A stretch of 64,000 nt of DNA from CAZBEL01 sp964628055 (lineage in GTDB: Bacteria > Fidelibacterota > Marinisomatia > Marinisomatales > TCS56): NCBI GenBank assembly GCA_964628055.1, contig CAZVNL010000004.1:1-64000 (forward strand). The letters run 5' to 3'. Below are positions 16,150-23,779 of the stretch, piece by piece; the first letter of the stretch is position 1; every line of letters begins with the position of its first letter. Under the pieces are notes generated by a model, which saw only the letters and a list, made by a program, of their open reading frames with translations, did no database searches and was not told where the DNA came from. The translations under genes and the position numbers were made by a program.

Positions 16150-16469
16150 AGGTAGTGACCACGGAAACAGTAGTGGGTTTTACCATTAAGGAGCATTTGG
16201 GAACGGTAGTGGGGAACACCATTCGGGCGCGCCATATCGGTAAAGACGTGATGGCTGGTCTCAGGGCCGTGGCCGGCGGCGAAATCAAGGAATACACTAA
16301 GATGTTAGCCGAGTCCCGGGAACAGGCTCTACAGAGGATGATCGCCCAGGCAGAGGCTCTGGGAGCCAATGGGATCGTCAACGTTCGCTTTCAAACTTCC
16401 ATGATTCTCTCAACCACGGCGGAATTGCTGGCTTATGGAACGGCCGTTATCCTGGAACCGATCACCTAA
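16146..16469 (+). CDS. YbjQ/UPF0145 family protein
   Basis: 107 residues. It matches the YbjQ (putative heavy-metal-binding) family across its length: VVTTETVVGFTIKEHLGTV, GLRAVAGGEIKEYTKML, ESREQALQRM, EALGANGIVNVRF and a C-terminal AYGTAVI. The family forms pentamers; its function is not firmly known despite the name. Coupled by ATGA overlap to the small membrane protein upstream. Confidence 0.9.
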   Translation: MKVVTTETVVGFTIKEHLGTVVGNTIRARHIGKDVMAGLRAVAGGEIKEYTKMLAESREQALQRMIAQAEALGANGIVNVRFQTSMILSTTAELLAYGTAVILEPIT

Positions 16470-16798
16470 GGGTTAACCTCAACAAAACTTGGTCCGGTTC
16501 ACTCCGGGGAAGCTGCTCCTGCCAGCGGCCGTTTTTCTCGACACCTCTATGTTTTAATTACCGTAACTTTGACCCTCCAGTCTACTCCTACTAACCTCAA
16601 GATCGTTTTCGGGCTGTTCAGCTCTCTGGTAGGGTTATCTGCCTTTATTACGTACGGGGATTTTAGTTTTGGTAATGGTGAATTGAGATAGTGGAGTTGT
16701 TGAACACCGTCGAAATACCCCCACTTTTATCAACTGGAAATCAGGAATGGAGTACGGAGAAGCAACCTATCAACAGATATATGGAAGAAAGGGATGAA
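16470..16798. other. Intergenic region before the FKBP gene
   Basis: About 330 bases without a convincing gene. The FKBP frame is open upstream to 16691, but that part is not signal-peptide-like and I treat it as leader. No clear promoter was found. Confidence 0.5.
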
Positions 16799-17533
16799 AT
16801 GAAATACATTGTTGGAATCATATTGGTGCTGTCCGTTACCATTTGGTCGTGCGGCAGCGACTCCAATCAGGGACAAACGGTGGCCATTAATACCGCTAAA
16901 GACTCGGTGAGTTATAGCATCGGTATGGACATTGGCAGTACCTTGAAAAGACAGTCTATAGAAGTGAATCAAGACGTTTTTATTCAGGGATTTAAAGATG
17001 CCTATGGTGGAGACACCACCCAGTTATCCCCGGATCAGATGAAAAATGTGCTGGTGGCCTTTCAGCAACAGCAACGTGCCCAACGGGAGGAACAGGCCAA
17101 GCAATTGGCTAAGAAGAATAAAGAAGAAGGCGAGGCATATTTGGAAGCTCACGCCCGGGAGCCCGGTGTGATTGCCCTACCCAGTGGTCTACAATACAAG
17201 GTTCTCCAGGCTGGTAACGGTCCCGTTCCCACTATTAACGACCGGGTTCGGGTTCATTACAAGGGGATGTTATTAGACGGGACGGTGTTTGACAGTTCGT
17301 ATGATCGTGGCCAACCGGCCACTTTTGGTGTGGGTCGCGTGATCAAGGGTTGGACCGAGGCGTTGCAGCTCATGAACGTGGGTTCTAAATGGGAACTCAC
17401 CATTCCACCAGACTTAGCCTACGGTGAACGGGGTGCTGGTGAAAAGATTGAACCGAATAGCGTACTGGTCTTCGAGGTTGAGCTACTGGGAATTGAGAAG
17501 CCGGAACCCCTGCCCCAAAGCAGCGGAAAGTAA
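16799..17533 (+). CDS. FKBP-type peptidyl-prolyl isomerase lipoprotein (FkpA/Mip-like)
   Basis: 244 residues from ATG 16799, chosen because it gives a lipoprotein signal (MKYIVGIILVLSVTIWSCG). After the Cys comes the FkpA N-terminal dimerisation region (VSYSIGMDIGSTLKRQ, VFIQGFKDAYGG) and a long Gln/Lys-rich helix. The FKBP domain occupies ~residues 130-235 with RVHYKGMLLDGTVFDSS, VIKGWTEALQLM, IPPDLAYGERG and SVLVFEVELL. It should catalyse proline isomerisation and chaperone folding of envelope proteins in the periplasm. Confidence 0.92.
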   Translation: MKYIVGIILVLSVTIWSCGSDSNQGQTVAINTAKDSVSYSIGMDIGSTLKRQSIEVNQDVFIQGFKDAYGGDTTQLSPDQMKNVLVAFQQQQRAQREEQAKQLAKKNKEEGEAYLEAHAREPGVIALPSGLQYKVLQAGNGPVPTINDRVRVHYKGMLLDGTVFDSSYDRGQPATFGVGRVIKGWTEALQLMNVGSKWELTIPPDLAYGERGAGEKIEPNSVLVFEVELLGIEKPEPLPQSSGK

Positions 17534-17599
17534 ACTCTGTGGTAGGTGCCGGGGCGCTTCCTCCAGTCCGCAACACTTTATAGCGATAAAAAGAAGTCC

Positions 17600-19141
17600 A
17601 TGAAGCCTACCATTGATTTAGGGATAAAACGGTGGTGGTTGCCGCTCCTGGGATTATTAACCGTTTCCGTTTGGACGACTTCCTGTGCCCATTGGGGACC
17701 CCCACCCCCCACAAAAGAGGCTCGCGCCGTGTGGATCTCTCGCTTTGAATATTGCGAATATTCCCCAACCCGCGACCAGGATTCCATCCGTAGCTATATT
17801 GCTAATGCCATCGATAAAGCTGCCCAGGCCAATTTCAACATGGTCTTTTTCCAGGTCCGGGGTAACGGGGACGCCTACTACACGCCCGGTCGGGAACCGT
17901 GGGGCAGTTTGCTCACCGATACGTTGGGGAAAGATCCCGGCTGGGACCCCCTGGCCTTTGCCCTGGAGCGGGCCCACGCCCGGGGACTGGAATTACATGC
18001 CTGGATCAACGCCTTCCCCGTCTGGCGCGGGAGTGAACCACCCCCAGAAACCAAGCCGCGCTCCCCTTACCTAAAGCATCCCGAATGGCTCGTCTGCGAT
18101 ATTGCCGGGACGCCCCAACCCCTGTCCGAGCATTATGTTTCGTTCTCACCGGGCATACCGGCTGTCCACGATTACATTATCGACGTAGTAAAAGACATTG
18201 TCCAACGGTACGACGTGGATGGCATTCATTTCGACTATGTTCGCTACCCGGAAAAGTCGCCGGAAAAAGGTTTTTCCCACGATTCCATCAGCGTGGCCCG
18301 CTTCAATTCCCAGGAAGGAAATCCCTATCGTTTAGAGTGGGAGGACTGGCAACGGGAACAGCTCAACCAGTTTGTCTATCGAGCCTATAATGAACTTACT
18401 ACCCTGAAACCGGAGTTGAAAGTCTCCGCAGCCGTCATTGGTAGTTACAACGAGGGAGGGTGGAACGCCTATTACAGTGTCTATCAGGATCCCCGGCGCT
18501 GGGTGGAATTAGGCAAGCTGGATTTCATCACCCCCATGATGTACTGGCCCCGGCGGCATCCGGATTATCCCTTTGCTACGTTGGCCGAAAAATGGCAGGA
18601 GCAACTACCCCCAGAACGCTACGTCTTCCCTGGAATTGGCACTTACCGCTACACCAGCCGGAAACGGAATTATAACTGGCGGGAAGCCCTGGCACAAGTT
18701 GACGTGGTACGATCCCACCAGCTACCTGGGCTAGTCTTTTTTGGCTCCCGCAGCCTAACTGATCGGTGGGAAAATCTACGCGAACAGCGCTTTACTAATC
18801 GGGCTAATATCCCTGCCATGGCCTGGAAAGACAGTCTGCCTCCCGAACCACCTGCCAACTTGCGGATTGAACCGCAAAAAGCAGGGGTTGCTCTCATGTG
18901 GACTCCCTCGGCCAGTATTGATGTACGTCGTTATAATATTTACGTTGGCCAAGGACCTAAGGTAATGAACAAGACCAGGTGGCGTTTAGCGGCGGTTACG
19001 CCGGGACCCGTGTCTGCTTATACTTTATCCAGGACACAACTGGGCACAAGCCGGTACATCGCCATCTCGGCCCTGGATGCCGCCTGGAATGAAAGTGACT
19101 TGATCGGGGCTGTCTCGATTAGAGGGCAGACAAGAAAATAG
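17600..19141 (+). CDS. Glycoside hydrolase-like (GHL10/DUF187) family lipoprotein with Fn3-like end
   Basis: 513 residues from ATG 17600; the lipoprotein signal is KRWWLPLLGLLTVSVWTTSC. The GHL10 domain follows: ARAVWISRFEY, NMVFFQVRGNGDAYY, LELHAWINAFPVW, YDVDGIHFDYVRYP, and FITPMMYWPRR, all conserved strands of this TIM-barrel family. A C-terminal fibronectin-III-like segment starts near residue 415 (PPANLRIEPQ). Family members act on glycans, possibly peptidoglycan or its stem sugars; the substrate here is unknown. Likely bound to a membrane facing the periplasm or cell surface. It lies 67 bp after the FKBP gene. Confidence 0.88.
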   Translation: MKPTIDLGIKRWWLPLLGLLTVSVWTTSCAHWGPPPPTKEARAVWISRFEYCEYSPTRDQDSIRSYIANAIDKAAQANFNMVFFQVRGNGDAYYTPGREPWGSLLTDTLGKDPGWDPLAFALERAHARGLELHAWINAFPVWRGSEPPPETKPRSPYLKHPEWLVCDIAGTPQPLSEHYVSFSPGIPAVHDYIIDVVKDIVQRYDVDGIHFDYVRYPEKSPEKGFSHDSISVARFNSQEGNPYRLEWEDWQREQLNQFVYRAYNELTTLKPELKVSAAVIGSYNEGGWNAYYSVYQDPRRWVELGKLDFITPMMYWPRRHPDYPFATLAEKWQEQLPPERYVFPGIGTYRYTSRKRNYNWREALAQVDVVRSHQLPGLVFFGSRSLTDRWENLREQRFTNRANIPAMAWKDSLPPEPPANLRIEPQKAGVALMWTPSASIDVRRYNIYVGQGPKVMNKTRWRLAAVTPGPVSAYTLSRTQLGTSRYIAISALDAAWNESDLIGAVSIRGQTRK

Positions 19142-19232
19142 TACTTTAATTATCGTTACCATGCAAAGTATTAAAAGGTTATAGTCTATTTAATTGTCAG
19201 CTGGTAAAGTTCAAAAAGTACTGTAAAATGAT

Positions 19233-19490
19233 TCAACCGGCACCCTTTCGGTTTTGGTACTCATTTTCCCAACGTTGACCGGTAAGTTCAAACTCCGGAT
19301 TAAGGTACGGCTGATACAGTCGTTCCCATTTCGTAAGGATGTCGCTTACTATGGGAAAGAATGCAGCGCCGGATCCGATGGACATAAACCTGTTCGGCGT
19401 CCCGGCTGTAATGGTTGATACGAATTATATCGCCGACCTTGCTGAACAATTGGGGTGGATTTAGCCCACCTTTTATTACATTATATTTTT
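19233..19490 (-). pseudogene. C-terminal remnant of a possible glycosyltransferase (GT92/DUF23-like)
   Basis: Reading the minus strand from about 19490 gives PQLFSKVGDIIRINHYSRDA and EQVYVHRIRR. After a one-base frame change near 19330-19350 it continues as SDILTKWERLYQPYLNPEFE and ends WENEYQNRKGAG with a stop at 19233. The 'IRINHY' element is typical of the end of GT92/DUF23-like glycosyltransferases. No start codon exists and an in-frame stop precedes the open stretch. It is a decayed gene end; family assignment is tentative. Confidence 0.4.
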
Positions 19491-19684
19491 ACATTCTGAT
19501 TCGTATGGTACTAACTTCCGCTGGGGTTTAATTTACGGGAGAATGTAACCAATATTAATAGTTAAGGGTAAAGAAGGGGTAAAGACAAAGCCAATAGCTG
19601 TATAATACCGGAGGCGTATGAAGAGAAGGCGTGATATAGCGCAGCAATTAGGCAGCCTAATTGTAGTTAACGGGAATTCATCGC

Positions 19685-20271
19685 ATGGCCAATGAGATAA
19701 TATCGTATCTTGAGATGTGTCAACGAGAGGGTGCTAGCTTACAGCAAGGCATGAATTTCGGACTTGGAGGCAATCACTCCTTCCGAATGCACCCTACGAA
19801 GATGAGATTCAAGATGGTGGCACCGTTCTCATCTATGAGGGCCACGACAAACCTCGAAGCCGGAGAGTGCCCGACCCGAAGCGTGTTGACCAACCACGAC
19901 ATTCTCCCATTGGCTCCCTAACTCAAAATGGCCTCTTTTATGATGCTGCTATAGAGGCTAGGGCGGGTTCTCGTCCACCAGAACTTGTTCGAGTTTACGA
20001 AAAGATAAGACAGGGCATATGGTCGTATAACGGGGTCTTTCATCTTATTGACGCTTGGCAGCAGGTTTCTAATGGGCGCAAAGTATTTAAGTTCAAGCTT
20101 GTAGCGATAGAAGGTGAGGAAGATCTCGACAGGCCTGTTCGTCGGGATGCCCTGCGAACATTTGGCTATTTGATTATTTCACCCGACGGGATCGGGGTTA
20201 GAAATTCATTCATGGTTTTAATTAAAATTCATCCGGTATCCCCATCTTGCATCTATTTGACTATTATTTAA
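19685..20271 (+). pseudogene. SRA/YDG-type restriction-like HNH protein, frameshifted and truncated
   Basis: The first frame (ATG 19685) reads SYLEMCQREGASLQQGMNFG then LGGNHS and loses meaning. A second frame from 19783 reads PNAPYEDEIQDGGTVLIYEG, DPKRVDQPRHSPIGSLTQNG and IRQGIWSYNGVFHLIDAW. Together these match the SRA-YDG domain found fused to HNH nucleases that recognise modified cytosine. A small non-triplet deletion around 19780 joins the frames. The HNH part is absent: after PVRRDAL (~20155) the sequence is unrelated. The gene is dead. Confidence 0.65.
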
Positions 20272-20365
20272 CTTCGTTTAACACTTTAAGCCATAAAGTA
20301 GTAAACGGTGAAGAACATATCATTCATTCTCAATAAATCCAGTTTACCGACGGTGGGTTGATTAG

Positions 20366-20439
20366 TACCCCCAGCAGGACTCGAACCTGCAACCTACGGC
20401 TTAGAAGGCCGTTGCTCTTTCCCGTTGAGCTATGGGGGC
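20366..20439 (-). tRNA. tRNA-Arg (anticodon TCT)
   Basis: On the minus strand the 74-nt sequence folds into a cloverleaf. Acceptor GCCCCCA pairs with TGGGGGT (first pair G-T). D-stem GCTC/GAGC. Anticodon stem ACGGC/GCCGT with loop CTTCTAA, giving anticodon TCT. T-stem GCAGG/CCTGC with loop TTCGAGT. Discriminator A at 20366. CCA is not encoded. It reads AGA codons. It sits next to two decayed genes, so the tRNA may have served as an integration point. Confidence 0.93.
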
Positions 20440-20530
20440 TTGAGGTAGAAAAAGGTGGTAGAAATTAGCGCATTAACACCGTGTAAGGGAATAAATGAAT
20501 GGGCTTGATGGTTTGTGGTCTATCCCTGTT

Positions 20531-20554
20531 TTCTCGACGGAAGATCGTCGAGAA
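20531..20554 (+). promoter_or_regulatory. Perfect 9-bp inverted repeat upstream of a strong promoter (possible operator)
   Basis: TTCTCGACG (20531-20539), a 6-nt spacer, and CGTCGAGAA (20546-20554) form a perfect palindrome ending 5 bp before the -35 box. There is no T-run on either side, so it is not an intrinsic terminator. A related half-site (GTCGACGAGA) occurs just after the -10 box at 20591-20600. A regulator-binding site is the simplest reading. Confidence 0.5.
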
Positions 20555-20559
20555 AAATC

Positions 20560-20589
20560 TTGACATTAAAGCCCTGCCGGTGGTACACT
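20560..20589 (+). promoter_or_regulatory. Sigma-70-type promoter
   Basis: TTGACA at 20560-20565, an 18-bp spacer, and TACACT at 20584-20589. It lies about 55 bp upstream of the 75-aa protein gene. The -35 is a perfect consensus, so the promoter is likely strong. Confidence 0.65.
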
Positions 20590-20644
20590 TGTCGACGAGA
20601 GACAAAGTTTATTTACAACCACACAACTATAAAGGAGGTCTTTA

Positions 20645-20872
20645 ATGGCTGAAGTTGTAAAAACCACAGGAATCACCAAAGAGAGTGGTTATCTATATTA
20701 CCTCGGTAAAGACGGTAACGTCTGGCGTTCCAAGATGGCCCGCGCCGGTAAAGGCGGTGGGAATGCCGAAAAGGTCGCCTACGCTGGCGTCCAGCGGGAA
20801 GCCGGGTATCTGTACTTCATCGATAAGAGTGGGAATGTCGCCCGCGCCAAGATGGCTCGCGGTCGGAAGTAA
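20645..20872 (+). CDS. Small basic protein with two internal repeats
   Basis: 75 residues. A perfect AAGGAGG site lies 7 nt before the ATG. The protein consists of two similar halves: SGYLYYLGKDGNVWRSKMAR (residues ~18-37) and AGYLYFIDKSGNVARAKMAR (~53-72), joined by a Gly/Lys-rich link and ending GRK. The 'GYLYxxxxxGNVxRxKMAR' repeat is a compact beta-hairpin-like unit with Arg/Lys-rich ends, suggesting nucleic-acid or anion binding. No function is known. Its own consensus promoter, strong ribosome site and intrinsic terminator imply a single, highly expressed transcript. Confidence 0.8.
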   Translation: MAEVVKTTGITKESGYLYYLGKDGNVWRSKMARAGKGGGNAEKVAYAGVQREAGYLYFIDKSGNVARAKMARGRK

Positions 20873-20898
20873 CACTCCCTAATTTCCTGTAGTCCATT

Positions 20899-20930
20899 AA
20901 AAGTCCTCCCCTTTTGGAGAGGACTTTTTT
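20899..20930 (+). terminator. Intrinsic terminator of the 75-aa protein gene
   Basis: AAGTCCTC (20901-20908) pairs with GAGGACTT around a short CCCTTTTGGA-type loop and is followed by six T. It lies ~27 bp after the stop codon. Confidence 0.85.
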
Positions 20931-21073
20931 ACACCGTGACCCGTCACTCCCCTCGCAGTGGGCCAGGAAAAACACTGGCAGGGCGACCCTCGGTTTTACC
21001 ATTAGGTGTTTTTTGGGCAAGCTGTGTTGAAAGTCTTACCCACAGAGCCCTAAAAAGCATTAATTTTATCCCG

Positions 21074-21793
21074 ATGATTGTCCGCTCCTGCCGGTTATTA
21101 TTACTCCTCGGGGTCCTGGCCTGTTCTGCCCCCCCTGTTCCGTCTATTTCCCTGGAACGGTCTAACCTGCCTCCGCCCACAGAGACGCCAGCAAAACCGG
21201 TCTTACCGGTGAAATCGCTTCCCCGGGGCTGGATTCTCAACGGCGAGCCCATCGCTAATTGGTCCATAACTTTGACGGCTGTGTTGGGGCTGGGGCTCGA
21301 TACCACTGCGGAAGTCGCTTACTGGGAAGACCCGCTAGAATTACCCACGGGAATGATGCTACCTCTAAAGCGGGCCAAGCTCGTTTACCAACACGATACA
21401 CGCATCACCGTGGAGCAGATCGAACTCCAGTTCATTAATGTGGACTACATCTACAGTATCACCAATTACGAGCCCTCCCACTATATCCTGGAACAGATTA
21501 CAAAAACGGTGGAAATGAAGAAGACCGGCTTTCCCCAGCTAACCGCCGATGACGTCTTACGCCACAAAATACTCTTCGTCTATGGCACGCCCAAGGAATT
21601 CGATGGAACCTGGCACACCTATGCCGATACGGAAACGGAAATGAAGGTTCGAGTAGTGGACGATTTCCATGTAACGGTCCAGATGCACAGCCTGAAAGTG
21701 GAACAAAAACTCCGTCAAGCCATTGAGGACGTCTATTCAGAAGAGGGAATTGAAAACCGCAAGCAGGAACTGCTCCAGGGTATTGATTTATAG
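21074..21793 (+). CDS. Lipoprotein of unknown function
   Basis: 239 residues from ATG 21074, chosen because it gives a lipoprotein signal: MIVRSCRLLLLLGVLACSA. The earlier open frame from 20936 includes the terminator region and is not coding. After a Pro-rich spacer (PPPTETPAKP) the protein is mixed alpha/beta, with LPRGWILNGEPIANWS and an acidic/basic C-terminal helix (ENRKQELLQGIDL). No family was recognised. It precedes the Omp85 gene by ~50 bp and may be its partner at the outer membrane. Confidence 0.65.
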   Translation: MIVRSCRLLLLLGVLACSAPPVPSISLERSNLPPPTETPAKPVLPVKSLPRGWILNGEPIANWSITLTAVLGLGLDTTAEVAYWEDPLELPTGMMLPLKRAKLVYQHDTRITVEQIELQFINVDYIYSITNYEPSHYILEQITKTVEMKKTGFPQLTADDVLRHKILFVYGTPKEFDGTWHTYADTETEMKVRVVDDFHVTVQMHSLKVEQKLRQAIEDVYSEEGIENRKQELLQGIDL

Positions 21794-21843
21794 AAATTTC
21801 CGCCCAAGGTTGTAGCAAGTCCCATCCCACCCCTTTTAGAAGT

Positions 21844-23115
21844 ATGAATTTCCTCAAGCTATCTTTGTATTGGGCGTTATGGTTTACCTTCTTGGGGGCG
21901 CGAACTCCCATTGTATCGGAAGTTGTTTTTTCCGGTCAAAAGATCACCAAGCCCTATGTCATCCAACGGGAATTACAGCATCCTGTGGGGGTTCCCCTGG
22001 ATAGCGCCCTGGCCGCCGATGACCGGGACCGCCTGGAAAATTTAGGCATCTTTGCCGGGGTAACCTGGGAGGCCATTCCCCTCCCGGACGGGACCGTGCA
22101 GCTCCATTACCGTGTAGTGGAATCCTTTCGCTTTGTGGGAGGCCCCTTGCCCGTTTACAACGAGGATACGGGTTGGTCCCTGCAATTCGGACTCATCATA
22201 AACAATTTTCGCGGCCGGGACGAAACCTTATCTACTGGGGGAAGTGTAGGGGGACAACGCATGTTTGGCCTGGAGTTTTACGATCCCTGGATTGTGGGGG
22301 ATCATGTTTCTCTTGCCATTCAAACAGGGCGCAACGTACAGGCCCATCTTTTTCTACCTTATGATGTTAAAACCAATTCGTTTGAGGCCAACATTGGCCG
22401 CTATTTCGGCTACGAATGGAAAACTAGTTTGGGATTTGAATTAGAGGAAAAGGCGTTCGTCAATCCACACCGTCAACTGGATTATCGTTACTTTGCACCC
22501 CAGGGAACGTTTCAATACGATACACGGGACATTTACCTGGAGCCCACTCGGGGGGTTCATTTTGTTCAATCATTTTATTCACTGCTTTATTTCACCGGTA
22601 GCCCCCACGGTTCAACAACAATCTGGCGCCACTCTTACAGCCTGTTCCACACCCTGAAAAAGGGGTCGCGAAAACGTATTCTAGCCCTTAACTACTCTTC
22701 AAGGATTACCCTAGGAGTGCAGGATTCCGTCTGGCTGGATTATATCGGCGGAGCCTTTACCGTCCGGGGATGGAGCATTCCCAGTCGGGCTTTATTTGCC
22801 GATGGCGGGCAACCCTATCGTTTTGGACAGCACTACGGCACCGCCTCGGTGGAAATTCGCCAGGTGATCATTCCCCGCTACGTGACGCGGTTCAAAACCG
22901 AGTTCGGATTGACAATCGCCTTTTTTATAGATGCTGGTCTAGCCGGTAACACTGTCCGGGCAATACTCAAGGAAGCGCCCTTGATGGGAACCGGCTTCAG
23001 TTTTCAGATTCCCTGGCCGGTTTTTGGGATTATTCGCTTCGATTACGGTTGGGGATTCCACAATGGCGCTTTCCGCGACCGCGCCTTTCATTTTTCCTTC
23101 CAGCAGAAGTTTTAA
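21844..23115 (+). CDS. Omp85-family (BamA/TamA-like) outer membrane protein
   Basis: 423 residues. A short signal-like N-terminus leads to one POTRA domain (SEVVFSGQKITKPYVIQREL, DRDRLENLGIFAGVTWE; residues ~24-95). The rest is a 16-strand-type barrel with alternating hydrophobic residues, the family motif TVRGWS (VRGY/F-like, ~310) and a C-terminal Phe (HFSFQQKF) required for barrel insertion. With one POTRA it is shorter than BamA (five) or TamA (three), resembling the small Omp85 proteins of FCB bacteria. Probably helps secrete or insert a specific partner. Confidence 0.85.
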   Translation: MNFLKLSLYWALWFTFLGARTPIVSEVVFSGQKITKPYVIQRELQHPVGVPLDSALAADDRDRLENLGIFAGVTWEAIPLPDGTVQLHYRVVESFRFVGGPLPVYNEDTGWSLQFGLIINNFRGRDETLSTGGSVGGQRMFGLEFYDPWIVGDHVSLAIQTGRNVQAHLFLPYDVKTNSFEANIGRYFGYEWKTSLGFELEEKAFVNPHRQLDYRYFAPQGTFQYDTRDIYLEPTRGVHFVQSFYSLLYFTGSPHGSTTIWRHSYSLFHTLKKGSRKRILALNYSSRITLGVQDSVWLDYIGGAFTVRGWSIPSRALFADGGQPYRFGQHYGTASVEIRQVIIPRYVTRFKTEFGLTIAFFIDAGLAGNTVRAILKEAPLMGTGFSFQIPWPVFGIIRFDYGWGFHNGAFRDRAFHFSFQQKF

Positions 23116-23116
23116 A

Positions 23117-23779
23117 CTATTTCCTCCTGCGCAGGACCATCGCCTTTTCGAAACGGTTTTCTGACCCCTCCCGCAGCCGGGCGATGTTACTGCGGTGTGT
23201 ATAGACCACGAACCAGGGGATCAGTAGGCTAAAGATGATTAGCGACATAGGAGCGGGCTGGAGAATCCCCAGGGGAGGCAACAGGAGCAGGAAAAGGGGC
23301 AGGGCCACGGAGGCCATGATGGAACTGAGGGAGACATAGCCACTCATCATTAGGGTAATAACAAAAACTGTTAGGCATAAGGGAAACACGATGGGGTAAA
23401 GGGCCAGGAGCATCCCCGCCAGGGTTCCTACGCCTTTGCCCCCACGAAACCCGGCAAAGACCGTGTACGTGTGCCCCAGAACGGCGGCAAAGCCACAAAG
23501 GATCTGAATAACTCCTTGATCTATGGTCAGTTGGCCCGGGAATAGATAAAGGGCGTACAAGAATGTGGCCAGCCAGCCTTTGAATACATCCACAATAACC
23601 ACCACCAGGGCTGGTTTCCAACCCAGGACGCGGAAGACGTTGGTGCCGCCGGCGTTACCGCTTCCGTGCTCCCGGATGTCAATACCCCGGACGATTTTTC
23701 CCACGATGATGCTGGTGGGGAAAGAGCCGGTGAGATAACTGGCTACTAAAAGTAATAAGAGCATGGTCATGGTATTCAT
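23117..23779 (-). CDS. plsY: Glycerol-3-phosphate acyltransferase PlsY
   Basis: 220 residues, five or so transmembrane helices. Conserved PlsY motifs: GSFPTSIIVGK, the IREHGSGNAGGTNVFRVLG loop and FRGGKGVGTLAG (phosphate-binding). PlsY transfers the acyl group of acyl-phosphate to glycerol-3-phosphate in the inner membrane, giving lysophosphatidate. Its ATG overlaps the stop of the FakA-FakB-like gene by 4 nt (ATGA), so the two are translationally coupled. That is meaningful because fatty-acid kinase makes acyl-phosphate. Confidence 0.95.
   Translation of the reverse strand: MNTMTMLLLLLVASYLTGSFPTSIIVGKIVRGIDIREHGSGNAGGTNVFRVLGWKPALVVVIVDVFKGWLATFLYALYLFPGQLTIDQGVIQILCGFAAVLGHTYTVFAGFRGGKGVGTLAGMLLALYPIVFPLCLTVFVITLMMSGYVSLSSIMASVALPLFLLLLPPLGILQPAPMSLIIFSLLIPWFVVYTHRSNIARLREGSENRFEKAMVLRRRK

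Noticed and set aside
20531..20554. Palindrome as a rho-independent terminator
   Set aside because: No T-run follows on either strand; its place right before a -35 box fits an operator better.
20936..21073. N-terminal extension of the lipoprotein gene from 20936
   Set aside because: It starts just behind a terminator, lacks a ribosome site, and would hide the clear lipoprotein signal that starts at 21074.
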